64,000 nt of DNA from DATGPD01 sp031423015. GTDB lineage: Bacteria > Planctomycetota > UBA1135 > UBA2386. Location of the stretch: assembly GCA_031423015.1 (NCBI GenBank), contig JANPER010000059.1:28166-92165 (forward strand). Reading direction: 5' to 3'. Both the position numbers and the translations under genes were made by a program. Below are positions 25,154 to 35,400 of this stretch, in pieces. The notes under the pieces are model-generated. The model saw only the letters and a list, made by a program, of their open reading frames with translations. It ran no database searches and was not told the origin of the DNA. Position 1 is the first letter of the stretch. Every line of letters begins with the position of its first letter.

Positions 25154-26113
25154 CTATCGCGAACCGTCGCCGCGCCGCGCGACGCCGGTCGACGTTGGCT
25201 TGCGCGCGGGCGGGCTGCTACTCGGTGCGCGCTGACTCGGCGCGCGTTCGCTCGGCGCTCGTTCACTCGGCGCGCGCTGACTCGGCACTCGCTGACTCGG
25301 CGCGCGTTCACTCGCCGGGTCGGCCCGACGCCGCGTGCGCGGGCGCTCGGCGGCGGGCGCGGCGGGCGCGGTGACCATGTACGTGCGGCTGCGCTCGTCG
25401 CGGCGCAGGCTCACGATGCCGGCCTTCTCCGCGTCTTCCAACAACTCGCTGAAGCTGCCGTAGCCGAGCGCCGCCTCGCTGAACGCGGGCCGCTTGCGCT
25501 TCATGGTGTCCTTGACGAGCGAGGCCTGGATGACGTCGAAGTTCTCGCGTTGCAGCGCGCGCACTGTGATGGCGAGCAACTGGAAGGCATCCTCGCTCTG
25601 CGTGATCGGCTGCGCGCCCTGCTGCGGCGCGACCACCATGCGGGCGAGATCCTCGTAGTAGATGAACTCATCGCAGCTGTTGGCGAGCAACGGCGAGGTC
25701 GATGCCTTCATGCCGAGGCCGATGACGCGGCGGCCGTTCTCCTTGAGCTTGGCCACCAGCGGCGAGAAGTCGCTGTCGCCCGACACGATCACGAAGGTGT
25801 CGATGTGCTCCTTGTTCCAGCTCAGGTCCATCGCATCGACCACGAGGCGGATGTCGGCCGAGTTCTTGCCCGTGGCAGCTCGCCGCGGGATCTCGATCAG
25901 CTCGATGCCACTCTCGTGCAGGTCGGTCGTGTAGTTGCGGAAGCGATGCCAGTCGGCGTAGGCGATCTTGACGATGACCTTGCCCTTTTCGAGCAGCCGA
26001 TCGAGCACGCGGCGCACGTCGAAGGCGCCGCTGCCGATGCCCAGCGCAATGTTCTCGAAGTCGATAAACACCGCGAGCTGATGCTGCGGCCCTGAAGAAG
26101 ACGGCGCGGCCAT
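25154..26113 (-). CDS. NYN-domain RNase-like protein with LOTUS/OST-HTH domain and repetitive basic tail
   Basis: The product has 319 residues. Residues ~12-155 are a NYN/LabA-like PIN-fold domain: LAVFIDFENIALG, KNSADIRLVVDAMDLSWN and FVIVSGDSDFSPLVAKLKE carry the acidic active-site residues. Residues ~170-245 resemble an OST-HTH/LOTUS domain (LLAITVRALQRENFDVIQAS, ... FSELLEDAEKAGIV). Residues ~255-319 are a low-complexity tail rich in Ser, Arg and Pro with repeated SERAPSQRAP-like units. The domain pair suggests RNA binding and cleavage. The target is unknown. Confidence 0.88.
   Translation of the reverse strand: MAAPSSSGPQHQLAVFIDFENIALGIGSGAFDVRRVLDRLLEKGKVIVKIAYADWHRFRNYTTDLHESGIELIEIPRRAATGKNSADIRLVVDAMDLSWNKEHIDTFVIVSGDSDFSPLVAKLKENGRRVIGLGMKASTSPLLANSCDEFIYYEDLARMVVAPQQGAQPITQSEDAFQLLAITVRALQRENFDVIQASLVKDTMKRKRPAFSEAALGYGSFSELLEDAEKAGIVSLRRDERSRTYMVTAPAAPAAERPRTRRRADPASERAPSQRVPSQRAPSERAPSERAPSQRAPSSSPPARKPTSTGVARRGDGSR
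25225..25313. repeat. Imperfect 15-bp tandem repeats in the NYN gene tail
   Basis: Units of the type CTCGGCGCGCGTTCA or CTCGGCACTCGCTGA repeat about six times in frame and encode five-residue units such as SERAP and SQRAP. Unit number may vary between strains. Confidence 0.7.
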
Positions 26114-26191
26114 AGATCCTTGACGGCGCAGACTAGCGCGGCGCGCGGGCTTTTGGCGCGGACTTCGGACGCTATTTGCCCTTCACGTTCG

Positions 26192-27487
26192 CTACTTGCC
26201 AGGCGACGAGGCCTGCAGCTGCGTGCGCAGCCAGGTCTCGAACGGCTTCTCCAACTGCTCGATGCGCTGGCCAAAGGCCTTGTCGAAGGTGCTGCTGCTG
26301 TCGCCCCGCTTGCCGCGCAGCGCCATGAAGGCGTAGCGCAGCAGCTTGTCGGCCGTTCCGTCAGGCGTGGTGTCCTGCATCAGGAACGCGACGAAGGCCT
26401 CGGTGTACGCCCAGTCCATCGCCTTGTAGTCGGTGACCGAGTCGTAGTAGTGGTCGTCGACGTTGCGCCCCAGCAACAACGGCAGCGTGTAGCGGCGCTC
26501 ATCGAGCACGAGCCGCAGGCGCACCTCGGTCATGCTGGGCTTGCCGACGACCGCGCGCCCCGCCGTGCCGCTGAGCTGTGATTCGACCCATTCGCCAAAG
26601 CCGACCTCGAACCAGTCGACGAGTCGATGTTCGAACGTGGGATACGTGGCGTCGACGGCGACGCAGCGATTGAGCAGCGCCTCGGTACCCACGCGAAACA
26701 GCGCGGTCGCGCGGCCGGCCTCCCCATCGAAGAAGGTGTAGATGCCCTCCGGCGTCTGCGGCGGGTGGTAGTACGGAATGCGCAGCTGCGTCCAGCCAGG
26801 GAACTTGTCTTTGTCCTTCCACGCCAGCACCAACACCGGGCTGAAGATCTCGTAGGCGTCGAGCTTGGCGCCGAAGCGCTCCATGAAGAACAGATACAAG
26901 CGCTCGAGGTCGAGCAGGGTATCCACCGCGCGCTGCACGCCCGCGTCGGTGCGCAGCTGGAAGTGCTCGGAGGTGAGTTCGAGGGGGTGACCGAAGTCGC
27001 TGGTGAAGGCGTCGAAGGCGTCTTTGCGCATCATCCGCTCGCCGCGACGCCACAGCCACTTCTCGCCCTGCTTGCTGTGGCCCAAGAACGCATGCGCCGC
27101 GGCATGGGTCGAGTCGACGCACAAGACGCGGTAGGCAAACAAGCGCGCCATCGCTTCGAGGTCTTTGCTGTGCGCCCACTCGGCGAGGATCCACAGGCGG
27201 CCGGCGTCGTCCGACGTGACGGCGTGCATGTGCAGCAGCTCGCGCAGCTTGTCGGTCACCGTGCTCATCGTCTTCACCTTGCTGCGCTCGACGCGCACGC
27301 GCTTGCCGCCCTGCAGGACCAAGACTTCCTTCTGGTCGAACGGGTTGGCGACGCGGCCGGTGATCGGCTGCCCACGCGTCAGCTCGACGATGTCGCGGCG
27401 ATCGTCGCGGCCGATCGGCTCGACCGCCTGGGCGGCAAGGGCAACCGCGAACACGGCACCGAGAATGAGGCGAAGCGAAGTCTGCAT
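26192..27487 (-). CDS. Secreted hypothetical protein (peptidase MA-like, no HExxH)
   Basis: The product has 431 residues with signal peptide MQTSLRLILGAVFAVALAAQ. RRDIVELTRGQPITGRVANP looks like a small beta domain, then helical repeats (HAAAHAFLGHSKQGEKW). A C-terminal part (FELRTD-like region, PGWTQLRIPYYHPP, HRLVDWFEVGFGEWVES) resembles DUF1570/peptidase-MA-like proteins. Where those have HExxH followed by WxxEG, this one reads FEHRLVDWFEVGFGEW, so the zinc site is not convincing. Possibly a catalytically inactive relative of the 19701-21854 protein. ATG 27487 is set by the signal. Confidence 0.72.
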   Translation of the reverse strand: MQTSLRLILGAVFAVALAAQAVEPIGRDDRRDIVELTRGQPITGRVANPFDQKEVLVLQGGKRVRVERSKVKTMSTVTDKLRELLHMHAVTSDDAGRLWILAEWAHSKDLEAMARLFAYRVLCVDSTHAAAHAFLGHSKQGEKWLWRRGERMMRKDAFDAFTSDFGHPLELTSEHFQLRTDAGVQRAVDTLLDLERLYLFFMERFGAKLDAYEIFSPVLVLAWKDKDKFPGWTQLRIPYYHPPQTPEGIYTFFDGEAGRATALFRVGTEALLNRCVAVDATYPTFEHRLVDWFEVGFGEWVESQLSGTAGRAVVGKPSMTEVRLRLVLDERRYTLPLLLGRNVDDHYYDSVTDYKAMDWAYTEAFVAFLMQDTTPDGTADKLLRYAFMALRGKRGDSSSTFDKAFGQRIEQLEKPFETWLRTQLQASSPGK

Positions 27488-27654
27488 GGCAGGATTCAGA
27501 GCGCAGGAATCGTGCGTGCGCACGGGTGTTCAGGGTTCATCGGCCCAAGGCCCGGGGCACCGTGAGGCAAGCCCCGGCCGGGCCACGAAAACGACTCAAC
27601 GCGCCTAGGTCACTACACGCCAAGAGCCAGGCCAGGCCTAGAATCGAGGCCACC

Positions 27655-28653
27655 ATGCATCGAACCCTCGCCGTCGCTCTCTTGCTGGCCGCTCCGCTCG
27701 CCACGCAACCCTCGCTCGTCCGCCTGCCGGCCATCGCCGACGCCTCGGCCGATGCCGACCAGCCGACGGTGAACTTCGGCAGCGCCGTCATCGTCACGTC
27801 TGGCAAGACCTTCATCTCGACGCCCACGTTTCGCGTCTGGATGACACGAGGCCACTATCAGTTCGACCTGTCGTCGCTCGCGGGCCTGCCGCTTCCGACC
27901 CGCGCGCGCCTCCGCGTGGTTCAAGAGCAAGCGAGTGCCGCGGGTTGCCTCGACGTCACCGTGCATCGGCTCACGCAGCCGTGGAGCGAGATGACGCTCA
28001 CCTGGCAGAACAAGCCGGCGCACGATCCGGCCGTGATCGCTACCCAGTGCGTCGGCGACAGCTTCGACCTTGGCTCCAAGGTGTTCGACGTGACCACCCT
28101 GGTGCAAGCGTGGGTGCAGAACACGTCGCCCAACTTCGGCCTGGTGATCCGTGACCCCAGCGAGTCGTCGGCCGGCGCCGCACGCCCGATGCACGCCACC
28201 AGCCGCGAGGGCGCTGTCGCCGCGCAGCACCCGCAGCTCGAGATCAGCTGGAACACTCAGGCCTTCGGGGCCGGCTGTGGCCCCAACCCGCGCGTGCCGA
28301 CGCTCGACATCGAGTCGGGCACGCCGGCGATCGGCGACACCTACGGGCTGCGCGCGAGCGAGTTCGCCGGCGGCGCGCTGCTCGTGCATCTCCTCGGCCT
28401 GAGTAACACCACATGGAACGGCAGCCCGCTGCCGCTGAACCTCGCGTTCATGGGCTACCCAGCTTGCGATCTGTTGGTCGCGCCCGACGTGATGGTGCAA
28501 GGCGCTGCCGACAACCGCGGGCGGGCGCAGGTGTCCTTCCGGGTGCCAAACGCTCCGTCGCTGCGTGGACGTTCTTTCTATCACCAGGTCGTCGGCGTCG
28601 ACACGAACGTGGTGCTCGCGTTCAGCAACGGATTCGAGGCGCGAGTGTTTTAA
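27655..28653 (+). CDS. Secreted DNRLRE-domain protein with common C-terminal domain
   Basis: The product has 332 residues. MHRTLAVALLLAAPLAT is a signal peptide. Residues 20-200 form a DNRLRE-type beta-sandwich with PAIADASADADQPTVNFGSA (the D..L....P..N.G opening), FDLSSLAGLP, TVHRLTQPWSEMTLTWQNKP and FDVTTLVQAWV. This module is found in cell-surface proteins. The C-terminal ~110 residues start with FGAGCGPNPRVP, the domain shared with other secreted proteins in the window. Function probably structural or surface-linked. The signal peptide sets the ATG. Confidence 0.85.
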   Translation: MHRTLAVALLLAAPLATQPSLVRLPAIADASADADQPTVNFGSAVIVTSGKTFISTPTFRVWMTRGHYQFDLSSLAGLPLPTRARLRVVQEQASAAGCLDVTVHRLTQPWSEMTLTWQNKPAHDPAVIATQCVGDSFDLGSKVFDVTTLVQAWVQNTSPNFGLVIRDPSESSAGAARPMHATSREGAVAAQHPQLEISWNTQAFGAGCGPNPRVPTLDIESGTPAIGDTYGLRASEFAGGALLVHLLGLSNTTWNGSPLPLNLAFMGYPACDLLVAPDVMVQGAADNRGRAQVSFRVPNAPSLRGRSFYHQVVGVDTNVVLAFSNGFEARVF

Positions 28654-28671
28654 GCCGCGTTGCAGCCCGGC

Positions 28672-31104
28672 TCACTTCCGGCCGGGGGCGACGTCGACTG
28701 GGACCACGAGCTTGGTCATGACTTCGGCCGCGGCGGGTTCGCCGAGCAGGCGCCAGGCATCGGCGGCCAGCGCGGCGGCCTTGCCGTCGGTGAACGCTGA
28801 CAGAGCCAGGGCGCGCATCGCGGCCGACAACGCCTGCGTCGGGCTGCCATAGGCGGCCGCGATCTGGCGATCGAGCAGGAACTCAGCCACCTCGCGATGG
28901 CTGTCGGGGTTGTTCGGCTGTCGGCCGACAAAGCGCCTGAGTTCATCCCATTGCAGCGCCCCGTCGGCGGTCTTCTGCGCCAGATCGAGCCGATTGACGT
29001 GTGCCAATCTCAGATCCGGATCGGCGCGCACGGCTGCGTCGACCGCGGGTCGCGCCTCGTCCAAGCGCCCGAGGTCAATCAGGGTGGCGGCGATGTTCAC
29101 CCAGGCTGGCGCGTAGTCCGGCTTCAGCTCGACTGCGCGCCGCAGGAACGTGAGCGACTCTTCGAACTGCCCGAGTTCGCCGAGCACGAAGCCCAGGTTG
29201 TAGTTCGTGCTCGCGTTTTCGGGCTGCAGCTCCAGCGCTCGGCGATACGGCTCGACCGCTTCCTGCATGTGCCCGGCTTTCACCATGTGCTCGGCGAAGC
29301 AGATGTGCGCCATCGGATCGCTTGGCGCCAGCGTCGGCACGATGCGGCTCTCCGTCGCAGCGCTTGCCTTGTCGCCCAGCGCGCACAGGGTGCCAACCAA
29401 TTCGAAGCGCAGCGTCACGTCGTCGGGCCGCGCAGCGACGCAACGGCGCAAGATCTCTACGGCCTGCTTGCCGTCCACCGCGCGCATCGCGCGGCCGCGC
29501 GCCCGCTGCGCCACGGGCACGTCCGGCCACAGCTCGGCCAAGACGGCCGCCGCTTCCTTGGCGTGCGCGCGGGATCCAGCGGCACCTGCCACCGAACCGA
29601 GCAGCACATAGAGCGGCAGGCGGGGAGACGGGGAAAGGCGAGCGGCGAGCGATAGCCCGGGGAGCGCTCGCCGCGCCGTGGCGGCGTCCATGCGCTCGTC
29701 GGCGGTGCGGCTCAACGAACTCGTCGGCGCGGACAGCAGGACTTGCACCGAAGTCGCGATCGACGCGACGACCTCGCCAGACGGAACCGCGGTCGATGGG
29801 TTCGCCTCCGTGCCGGCGATCGGCTCGGCGAGCAGCGATCGCACGGCCAACGCCTCGGCGTGTGCTGGCGCCAGTACCAGCGCGCGGGCGACCGCCTCGC
29901 GCGCGGGTGGAAGTTCGTTCCCTGCGATGGCCACGTAGGCTTCCGCCAACGCTTGCTCGACGCGTTCGGCGCGCGCCGTCGCTTCGGCGGCCTGCACCAG
30001 GGGCCGGGTGGCGAACCAATGTCCGGCCAGCGAGCCCAGCAGCGGAGCGCCCAGCACGAACATCAGCACCGCCGCGGCGCGCCACGGCTCCCGGCACGCC
30101 CACTTGAACAGTCGAGTCGCCGGTGACGCGGGCTGCGCGGCGATGATGCCTCCCGTCAGGAATGCGCGCAGATCGGCTGCCATCGCCGCCGCGCTCGCGT
30201 AACGGTCAGCGGCGTGCGGTTCCATGGCCTTGTGCGCGATGGCCGCCAGTTCGCGCGGCACCTGGGGACACAGCCGCCGAGCGTCGGGCGCCGAGCGCTG
30301 CATGGTCTCGAGCACGGCGGCTGCGGTGACGCCAGAAAACGGCACGCTTGCTGTCAACAGCTCGAACAGGGTGACACCCAGCGCGAAGACGTCGCTGCGC
30401 GCATCCACTCTCTCGCCACGGAGCTGCTCGGGCGCCGCATACTGCGGCGTGCCCGCGAATCCGCCGCTGCGGGTCATGCCAGGTTGATCCTCGCTGCGCG
30501 CCAGGCCGAAGTCGAGCAGGGTGGCGGTACCGTCGCTCTGCACCAGGATGTTCGCCGGCTTCACGTCACGGTGCACGATGCCGGCGCGGTGCGCGTGATC
30601 GAGGCCGTCCGCCACCTGCGCCAACAAGGCAGCGACCTCGTGCGGCGGGCGCGCGGTCTGGTCGATCGGCAGCCCATCGACCAGCTCCATCGCCAAGAAG
30701 TGCGTCTCACCCTCTTGGCCCAGTCCCAGCATCTTCACCAGGCTCGGATGCGCGAGACGTGCGGCGGCGGCGGCTTCGCGCCGCAGGCGGCGCACCGCGT
30801 CGGGGTTGGTGGTCAACCCCGGGGCGAGCAGCTTGACTGCGACGCGACGATCGAGCGAGCGTTGCCGCGCCTCCCAAACCACGCCCATGCCGCCGCGGCC
30901 GATCTCGCGCAGCAACTCGAAGTCACCGAGGCAGCGTGGTTCCTCGGCCGATGGCTCGCGATTCGTGGCCAGCATCGGCTCCAGCAAGTCGCGCAGCTCG
31001 CCGTGCCGGCCGAGGAACTCCGCATCGCTCTCGGTGGTGCTCACCCGGTGTTCGAGGTAGGCCGAGAGAGCCTGTTCGAGACGGGTTCCTGATTGCCAGC
31101 TCAT
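28672..31104 (-). CDS. Serine/threonine protein kinase with transmembrane helix and TPR repeats
   Basis: The product has 810 residues from ATG 31104. Kinase domain ~65-325: LREIGRGGMGVVWEARQ, VAVKLLAPG (Lys), GIVHRDVKPANIL, TLLDFGLAR, YAAPEQLRG and SDVFALGVTLFELL, all catalytic motifs intact. A membrane helix follows at ~345-370 (AAAVLMFVLGAPLLGSLAG). The C-terminal 440 residues contain TPR repeats, clearest in QEAVEPYRRALELQPENAST and EESLTFLRRAVELKPDYAPA. A kinase inside and TPR outside the membrane would form a receptor-like sensor. No sigma factor lies adjacent. An upstream start at 31170 is less likely. Confidence 0.92.
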   Translation of the reverse strand: MSWQSGTRLEQALSAYLEHRVSTTESDAEFLGRHGELRDLLEPMLATNREPSAEEPRCLGDFELLREIGRGGMGVVWEARQRSLDRRVAVKLLAPGLTTNPDAVRRLRREAAAAARLAHPSLVKMLGLGQEGETHFLAMELVDGLPIDQTARPPHEVAALLAQVADGLDHAHRAGIVHRDVKPANILVQSDGTATLLDFGLARSEDQPGMTRSGGFAGTPQYAAPEQLRGERVDARSDVFALGVTLFELLTASVPFSGVTAAAVLETMQRSAPDARRLCPQVPRELAAIAHKAMEPHAADRYASAAAMAADLRAFLTGGIIAAQPASPATRLFKWACREPWRAAAVLMFVLGAPLLGSLAGHWFATRPLVQAAEATARAERVEQALAEAYVAIAGNELPPAREAVARALVLAPAHAEALAVRSLLAEPIAGTEANPSTAVPSGEVVASIATSVQVLLSAPTSSLSRTADERMDAATARRALPGLSLAARLSPSPRLPLYVLLGSVAGAAGSRAHAKEAAAVLAELWPDVPVAQRARGRAMRAVDGKQAVEILRRCVAARPDDVTLRFELVGTLCALGDKASAATESRIVPTLAPSDPMAHICFAEHMVKAGHMQEAVEPYRRALELQPENASTNYNLGFVLGELGQFEESLTFLRRAVELKPDYAPAWVNIAATLIDLGRLDEARPAVDAAVRADPDLRLAHVNRLDLAQKTADGALQWDELRRFVGRQPNNPDSHREVAEFLLDRQIAAAYGSPTQALSAAMRALALSAFTDGKAAALAADAWRLLGEPAAAEVMTKLVVPVDVAPGRK

Positions 31105-31258
31105 CGAAGCACGGGTTGCGGGCAGGAATGTCGCATGGCGGGAATCCATCTGTGCAGGATCAGGAGGCACGGCGACCGAACACGGTAACCAGTTTCTTCT
31201 TTGCAGCCCAAATGGCCCACTTGTGCCAGCGCAGGCCCTTAGCCCTTAGCCTCCGGCG

Positions 31259-31969
31259 ATGGCGCGACGCTACTTCGCGAACCCCCTGCCGCCTGCCGGT
31301 CCGGCGACGCTGAGTCCGAGCCTCGGCCATCACTTGGGGCGCGTCGTGCGCACCGGGCCCGGCGATGCCGTCGTGTTGTTCGACGGCAAAGGCCAAGAAG
31401 TGCACGCGACGGTGCTCGAAGTCCGCGGTCGCGACGTGATCGTCGAAGTCGGCGCGCCGGTCGCCCGCCTGCTGGGACAGTCGCCGCGGATGGCGCTGGA
31501 CGTCGCCTGCGCGCTGCCGAAAAAGCCGCGCACGGATTGGCTGCTCGAACACGGCACCGAGGTTGGCATCCGCAGCTTCCGGCCGATCCTGACGGAACGA
31601 ACGAATCGGCAGCACGAGCAACACGCGCATTGGGAGCGCGTCCTGATCGCCGCGTGTGCGCAGTGTGATCGCTCGATTCTGCCGACCATCGAGCCGACCG
31701 TCACGCTCGCCGAGCTGTGCGCGATGCCGCAGCCGCAAGCGCGCTACGTCGCGACGATCGCCGACACGGAACTCGGGCCCGCGTCCACCGACACTGCGCT
31801 TCTCGTGGTCGGACCCGAGGGCGGCCTGACCGAACGCGAGATCACCCTGCTTACAGATGCAGGCTTCGCGCCGCGCAGTCTCGGACCGTTGACGCTGCGC
31901 ACCGAGACCGCGGTGCTCGCGGGCGCGACGCGGTTGTTGCAGATGCCGGCGGACGCGAGCCGAGGGTGA
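31259..31969 (+). CDS. rsmE: 16S rRNA m3U1498 methyltransferase
   Basis: The product has 236 residues, normal for RsmE. N-terminal PUA-like part: MARRYFANPLPPAGPATLSP, HHLGRVVRTGPGDAVVLFDG. The SPOUT knot is shown by LLVVGPEGGLTEREI and SLGPLTLRTETAVLAG, the signature loops that bind SAM. It methylates N3 of U1498 in 16S rRNA. It diverges from the kinase gene and is the first gene of a plus-strand run, although the next gene is 126 bp away and functionally unrelated. Confidence 0.95.
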   Translation: MARRYFANPLPPAGPATLSPSLGHHLGRVVRTGPGDAVVLFDGKGQEVHATVLEVRGRDVIVEVGAPVARLLGQSPRMALDVACALPKKPRTDWLLEHGTEVGIRSFRPILTERTNRQHEQHAHWERVLIAACAQCDRSILPTIEPTVTLAELCAMPQPQARYVATIADTELGPASTDTALLVVGPEGGLTEREITLLTDAGFAPRSLGPLTLRTETAVLAGATRLLQMPADASRG

Positions 31970-32095
31970 CAGATTCGCGAACGCGGTTGCAGATTGCCGC
32001 TGGTCTCGTTCGCCTGGCCCTTCCGGTCGCCTAGGATCCTGAGCCGCCCCAATCACCCAATAGCCGCCATCGAGCGGCGGAGAGTCTTCCTCAGC

Positions 32096-32479
32096 ATGCG
32101 CACATTGCCCACCGCCTTCGCCCTTGCCGTCACTTTCCTGCTCTCCGCCTGCGGCGGCTCCAAGCACGAGGCCGCAGCCGAAGAGTCGGTCACGCTGATG
32201 GAGCAAATCGGCACCGCACTCGAGTCCGTCAAGGACGAAGTGACCGCCAAGGCGGCTGCTTCCAAGCTGGAACCGACCATCACCCGCATGGCCACGATGC
32301 AGAAAGAGATGCAGGCCTTGGAGAAGCCTGCGGGTGCAGCCGGCGAAGCTCTGAAGGCCAAGTATGAAGCCCGCATGCAGGCGGCCATTGCCAAGATGAC
32401 GACCCAGATGGGGCGCGTGATGGCGGATCCGAAGTTGAGTGCGATCCTGCAGCCGGTGATGGCGAAGATGGGCAAGTAG
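32096..32479 (+). CDS. Small helical lipoprotein
   Basis: The product has 127 residues. MRTLPTAFALAVTFLLSACG has a lipobox with Cys19. The rest is one long amphipathic, probably coiled-coil region (LMEQIGTALESVKDEVTAKA, MATMQKEMQALEK), with no recognised domain. ATG 32096 is set by the signal peptide. It lies 12 bp upstream of the ThuA-dehydrogenase gene and is probably in one transcript with it. A role in anchoring or assembling that periplasmic enzyme is only a guess from position. Confidence 0.78.
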   Translation: MRTLPTAFALAVTFLLSACGGSKHEAAAEESVTLMEQIGTALESVKDEVTAKAAASKLEPTITRMATMQKEMQALEKPAGAAGEALKAKYEARMQAAIAKMTTQMGRVMADPKLSAILQPVMAKMGK

Positions 32480-32491
32480 CCCGCGTTGGCG

Positions 32492-35400
32492 ATGAAGCTC
32501 GGCCTGGTCTTGCTGCTCGCGATGGTCGGCGTCGACGCCCAGTTGGCGTCGGACGGCGCGGTCGCGGCGCCGCGCCGGCTCGCGGTGATGTTCTTCGGCG
32601 CGCCGACCGCCAACGGTCCGCAGCATGATCCGATCACGCGCTATCGGGTGCTGAAGCAGGCGTTCGGCACCGCGGGCATCGATCTGACCTACTGCGAGGA
32701 CCCTGCCAAGGCGTTCACCGCCGAGCGGCTGCAGCAGTTCGACGCGGTGCTGATGTACGGCAACTGGGCGCAGAACGAGCCGATGCGGCGCGAGCAACTG
32801 CTGGCGCTGCTGCAGTGGGTCGAACACGGCGGCGGCTTCGCGCCGGTGCACTGCGCCTCAGCGTGCTTCGGCGGCTCGCCGTTGTTCGTCAAGCTGGTCG
32901 GCGCCCGGTTCTCGAGTCACGGTGGCGAGGAGTTCGAGATCAGGAACGTAACGCCCGAGCACCCGATCCTGAGTGGCCTCAGCGGCTACAAGGCCTGGGA
33001 CGAGACCTACGTGCACAGCGATCAGCAGGCCGACCGCGAGATCCTGCAGATGCGCAGCGACGAGCCGTGGAGTTGGACGCGACGTCACGGTGAGGGTCGC
33101 GTCTTCTACACCGCCAGCGGCCACGACCACCGGGTGTGGGATCTGCCCGAGTTCCACGCGCTGCTGCGGAACGCCATCTACTGGGTCGTCGGTCCTGAGA
33201 AGAAGCGTGGGCTCGATCAACTCGGCTTGCCGCGGCTCGAGACCGAAGAGGTGTCGCTGCCAGGCTACCGCCAACGACGCGAGATCACCGTGGCGCAGAA
33301 ACCGCTGTCGCCGACCGACTCGATGAAGCTGGCGCAGGTGCCGACAGGCATGTCGCTGGCCCTGTTCGCCTGCGAGCCGGACATCGTCAACCCGATCCAC
33401 ATCGCCTGGGACCACCGCGGCCGCGCCTTCGTCGTCGAGACCCTCGACTACCCCAACAACCTGCAGGCCAAGAACGTCGGCCACGATCGCATCACGATCT
33501 GCGAAGACACCGACGGCGACGGCCGGGCCGACAAGTTCACTCGCTTCGCCGAGCAGCTTTCGATCCCGACCTCGCTGGTGTTCGCTCATGGCGGCGTGCT
33601 GTGCACCAACGGTGCCGAGTTGCTGCGCCTGGTCGACACCGACGGTGACGACCGCGCCGACGTTCGCGAAGTGCTGTTCGCTGGCTTCTCGATGGGCGAC
33701 ACCCATGCCGGCGTGTCCAACCTGCGGTATGGCTTCGACGGCTGGATCTGGGCGACGATCGGTTACTCCGGCTTCCGCGGCGAGGTCGGCGGCGCGCGCC
33801 ACGAGTTCGCGCAGGGTCTGTTCCGCTTCCGCCCCGACGGCAGTGAGCTCGAGTTCCTGCAGCACACGACCAACAACACGTGGGGGCTTGGCTTCACCGA
33901 GGAATTCGACGTCATAGGCTCGACTGCGAACGCCAACCCGAGCTGGTACTTCACGTTCCCGGCGCGCGCTTACGCCGCGGGCGGCCTCGACCAGGGGCAC
34001 ACGCCGCGTGCCGACGACAACCCCGTGTTCTTTCCGCTGTCGTTCGACATCCGGCAGGTCGACCAGTTCGATCGCTACACCTCGGGCGCTGGCCACGCCG
34101 TCTACACCGCGCGACGCTTCCCGCAGGAGTATTGGAACCGCGCGGCGTTCGTCTGCGACCCGACCGGCAAGCTGGTCGGCCAGTTCAACTTGGAGCGCCG
34201 CGGCGCCGGCTTCCGCGCCGTGCAGTCGCCGAACAACCTGTTCGCTTCGGCCGACGCATGGTCGAGCCCGGTGTTCGCCGAGGTCGGCCCCGATGGCGCC
34301 GTCTGGATCAGCGACTGGTACAACCTGATCGTCCAACACAATCCGACGCCGACCAGGAACTCGGCCGGCATCGACGCCGCGACGGGCCGCGGCAACGCCT
34401 ACGAGTCGCCGCTGCGCGATCAGCACCGCGGCCGCATCTACCGCGTGTTCCCGACCGGTTCGCCCAACGACGAAGCTCCGCGGCTCGACCCCGCGGCGCC
34501 AGCGACGCTGCTGGCGGGCCTCGCCCATACGAACCTGTTCTGGCGTCTGCACGCGCAGCGCCTGATCGTCGAGCACGACTCTCGCGGGCTGATCCCGGAC
34601 CTCCGGCAACGGGTCATGGCCGCCGGCATCGACGCACCGCACGCTCTGTACGCGCTGGGGCAGTTCGCGGCACTCGAACCGGCGCAGCTCTCGAACGCGT
34701 TCAACTCGTCCAACGCCGCGCTGCGGCGCGCCGCGATCGCGCAGGCCAACCCCAACGACCTCAAGACCGCGTTCGTCGCCAACGGCACGATGGCCCAAGG
34801 CGGCCGTGAGCTGGCCGAGATTCTCGTCGGTCTGTCGCGCGCCGCCACCGACCCCGAACTCGGCGCGGCGATCTACGCGATCGGCGCCAAACTTGGCGAC
34901 GCCCTGTTCGACGAACCCGCATCGCGCGACGCCTGGATGATGGCGGCGCGCCGGCAGCGCGACGGCGTGCTGGCCGCCGCCAACGCCGCGGGCTTTCTGG
35001 TCGATCAGCGCAAGCCGAGCAAGAACTTGCTGCCGAACCCCGACTTCGAGAAGCAGGAAGGTGAACGACCGGCGAACTGGAGCGAAGTGCGGTACTACGG
35101 CGGGGCACGCGGCGACGAGGTCGAGGTCACGACCTCACCCGAAGGCCGCAACGGTTCGAAGTGCCTTCGCATCCACTCGACCAAGCGGTCGGACTGCGGG
35201 GCCGCGGTCACTGTCACCCTCGAGCCCGGCGCGCGCTACCGCCTCAGCGGCTGGATTCGGACGGCGGACATCGTGCCGGTGCTTCGCGGACCTGGCGCGC
35301 TGCTCAACGTCCACGGCGGCGCCGGCATCACCGGCGGCGTGCGAGGGACCAGCGACTGGACCGAGGTCAGCGTCGAGTTCGACGCCAGCGAACGGGGCGA

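Noticed and set aside
25225..25313. Short regular repeats, possible CRISPR-like array.
   Set aside because: They are contiguous 15-bp coding units without spacers inside the NYN gene.
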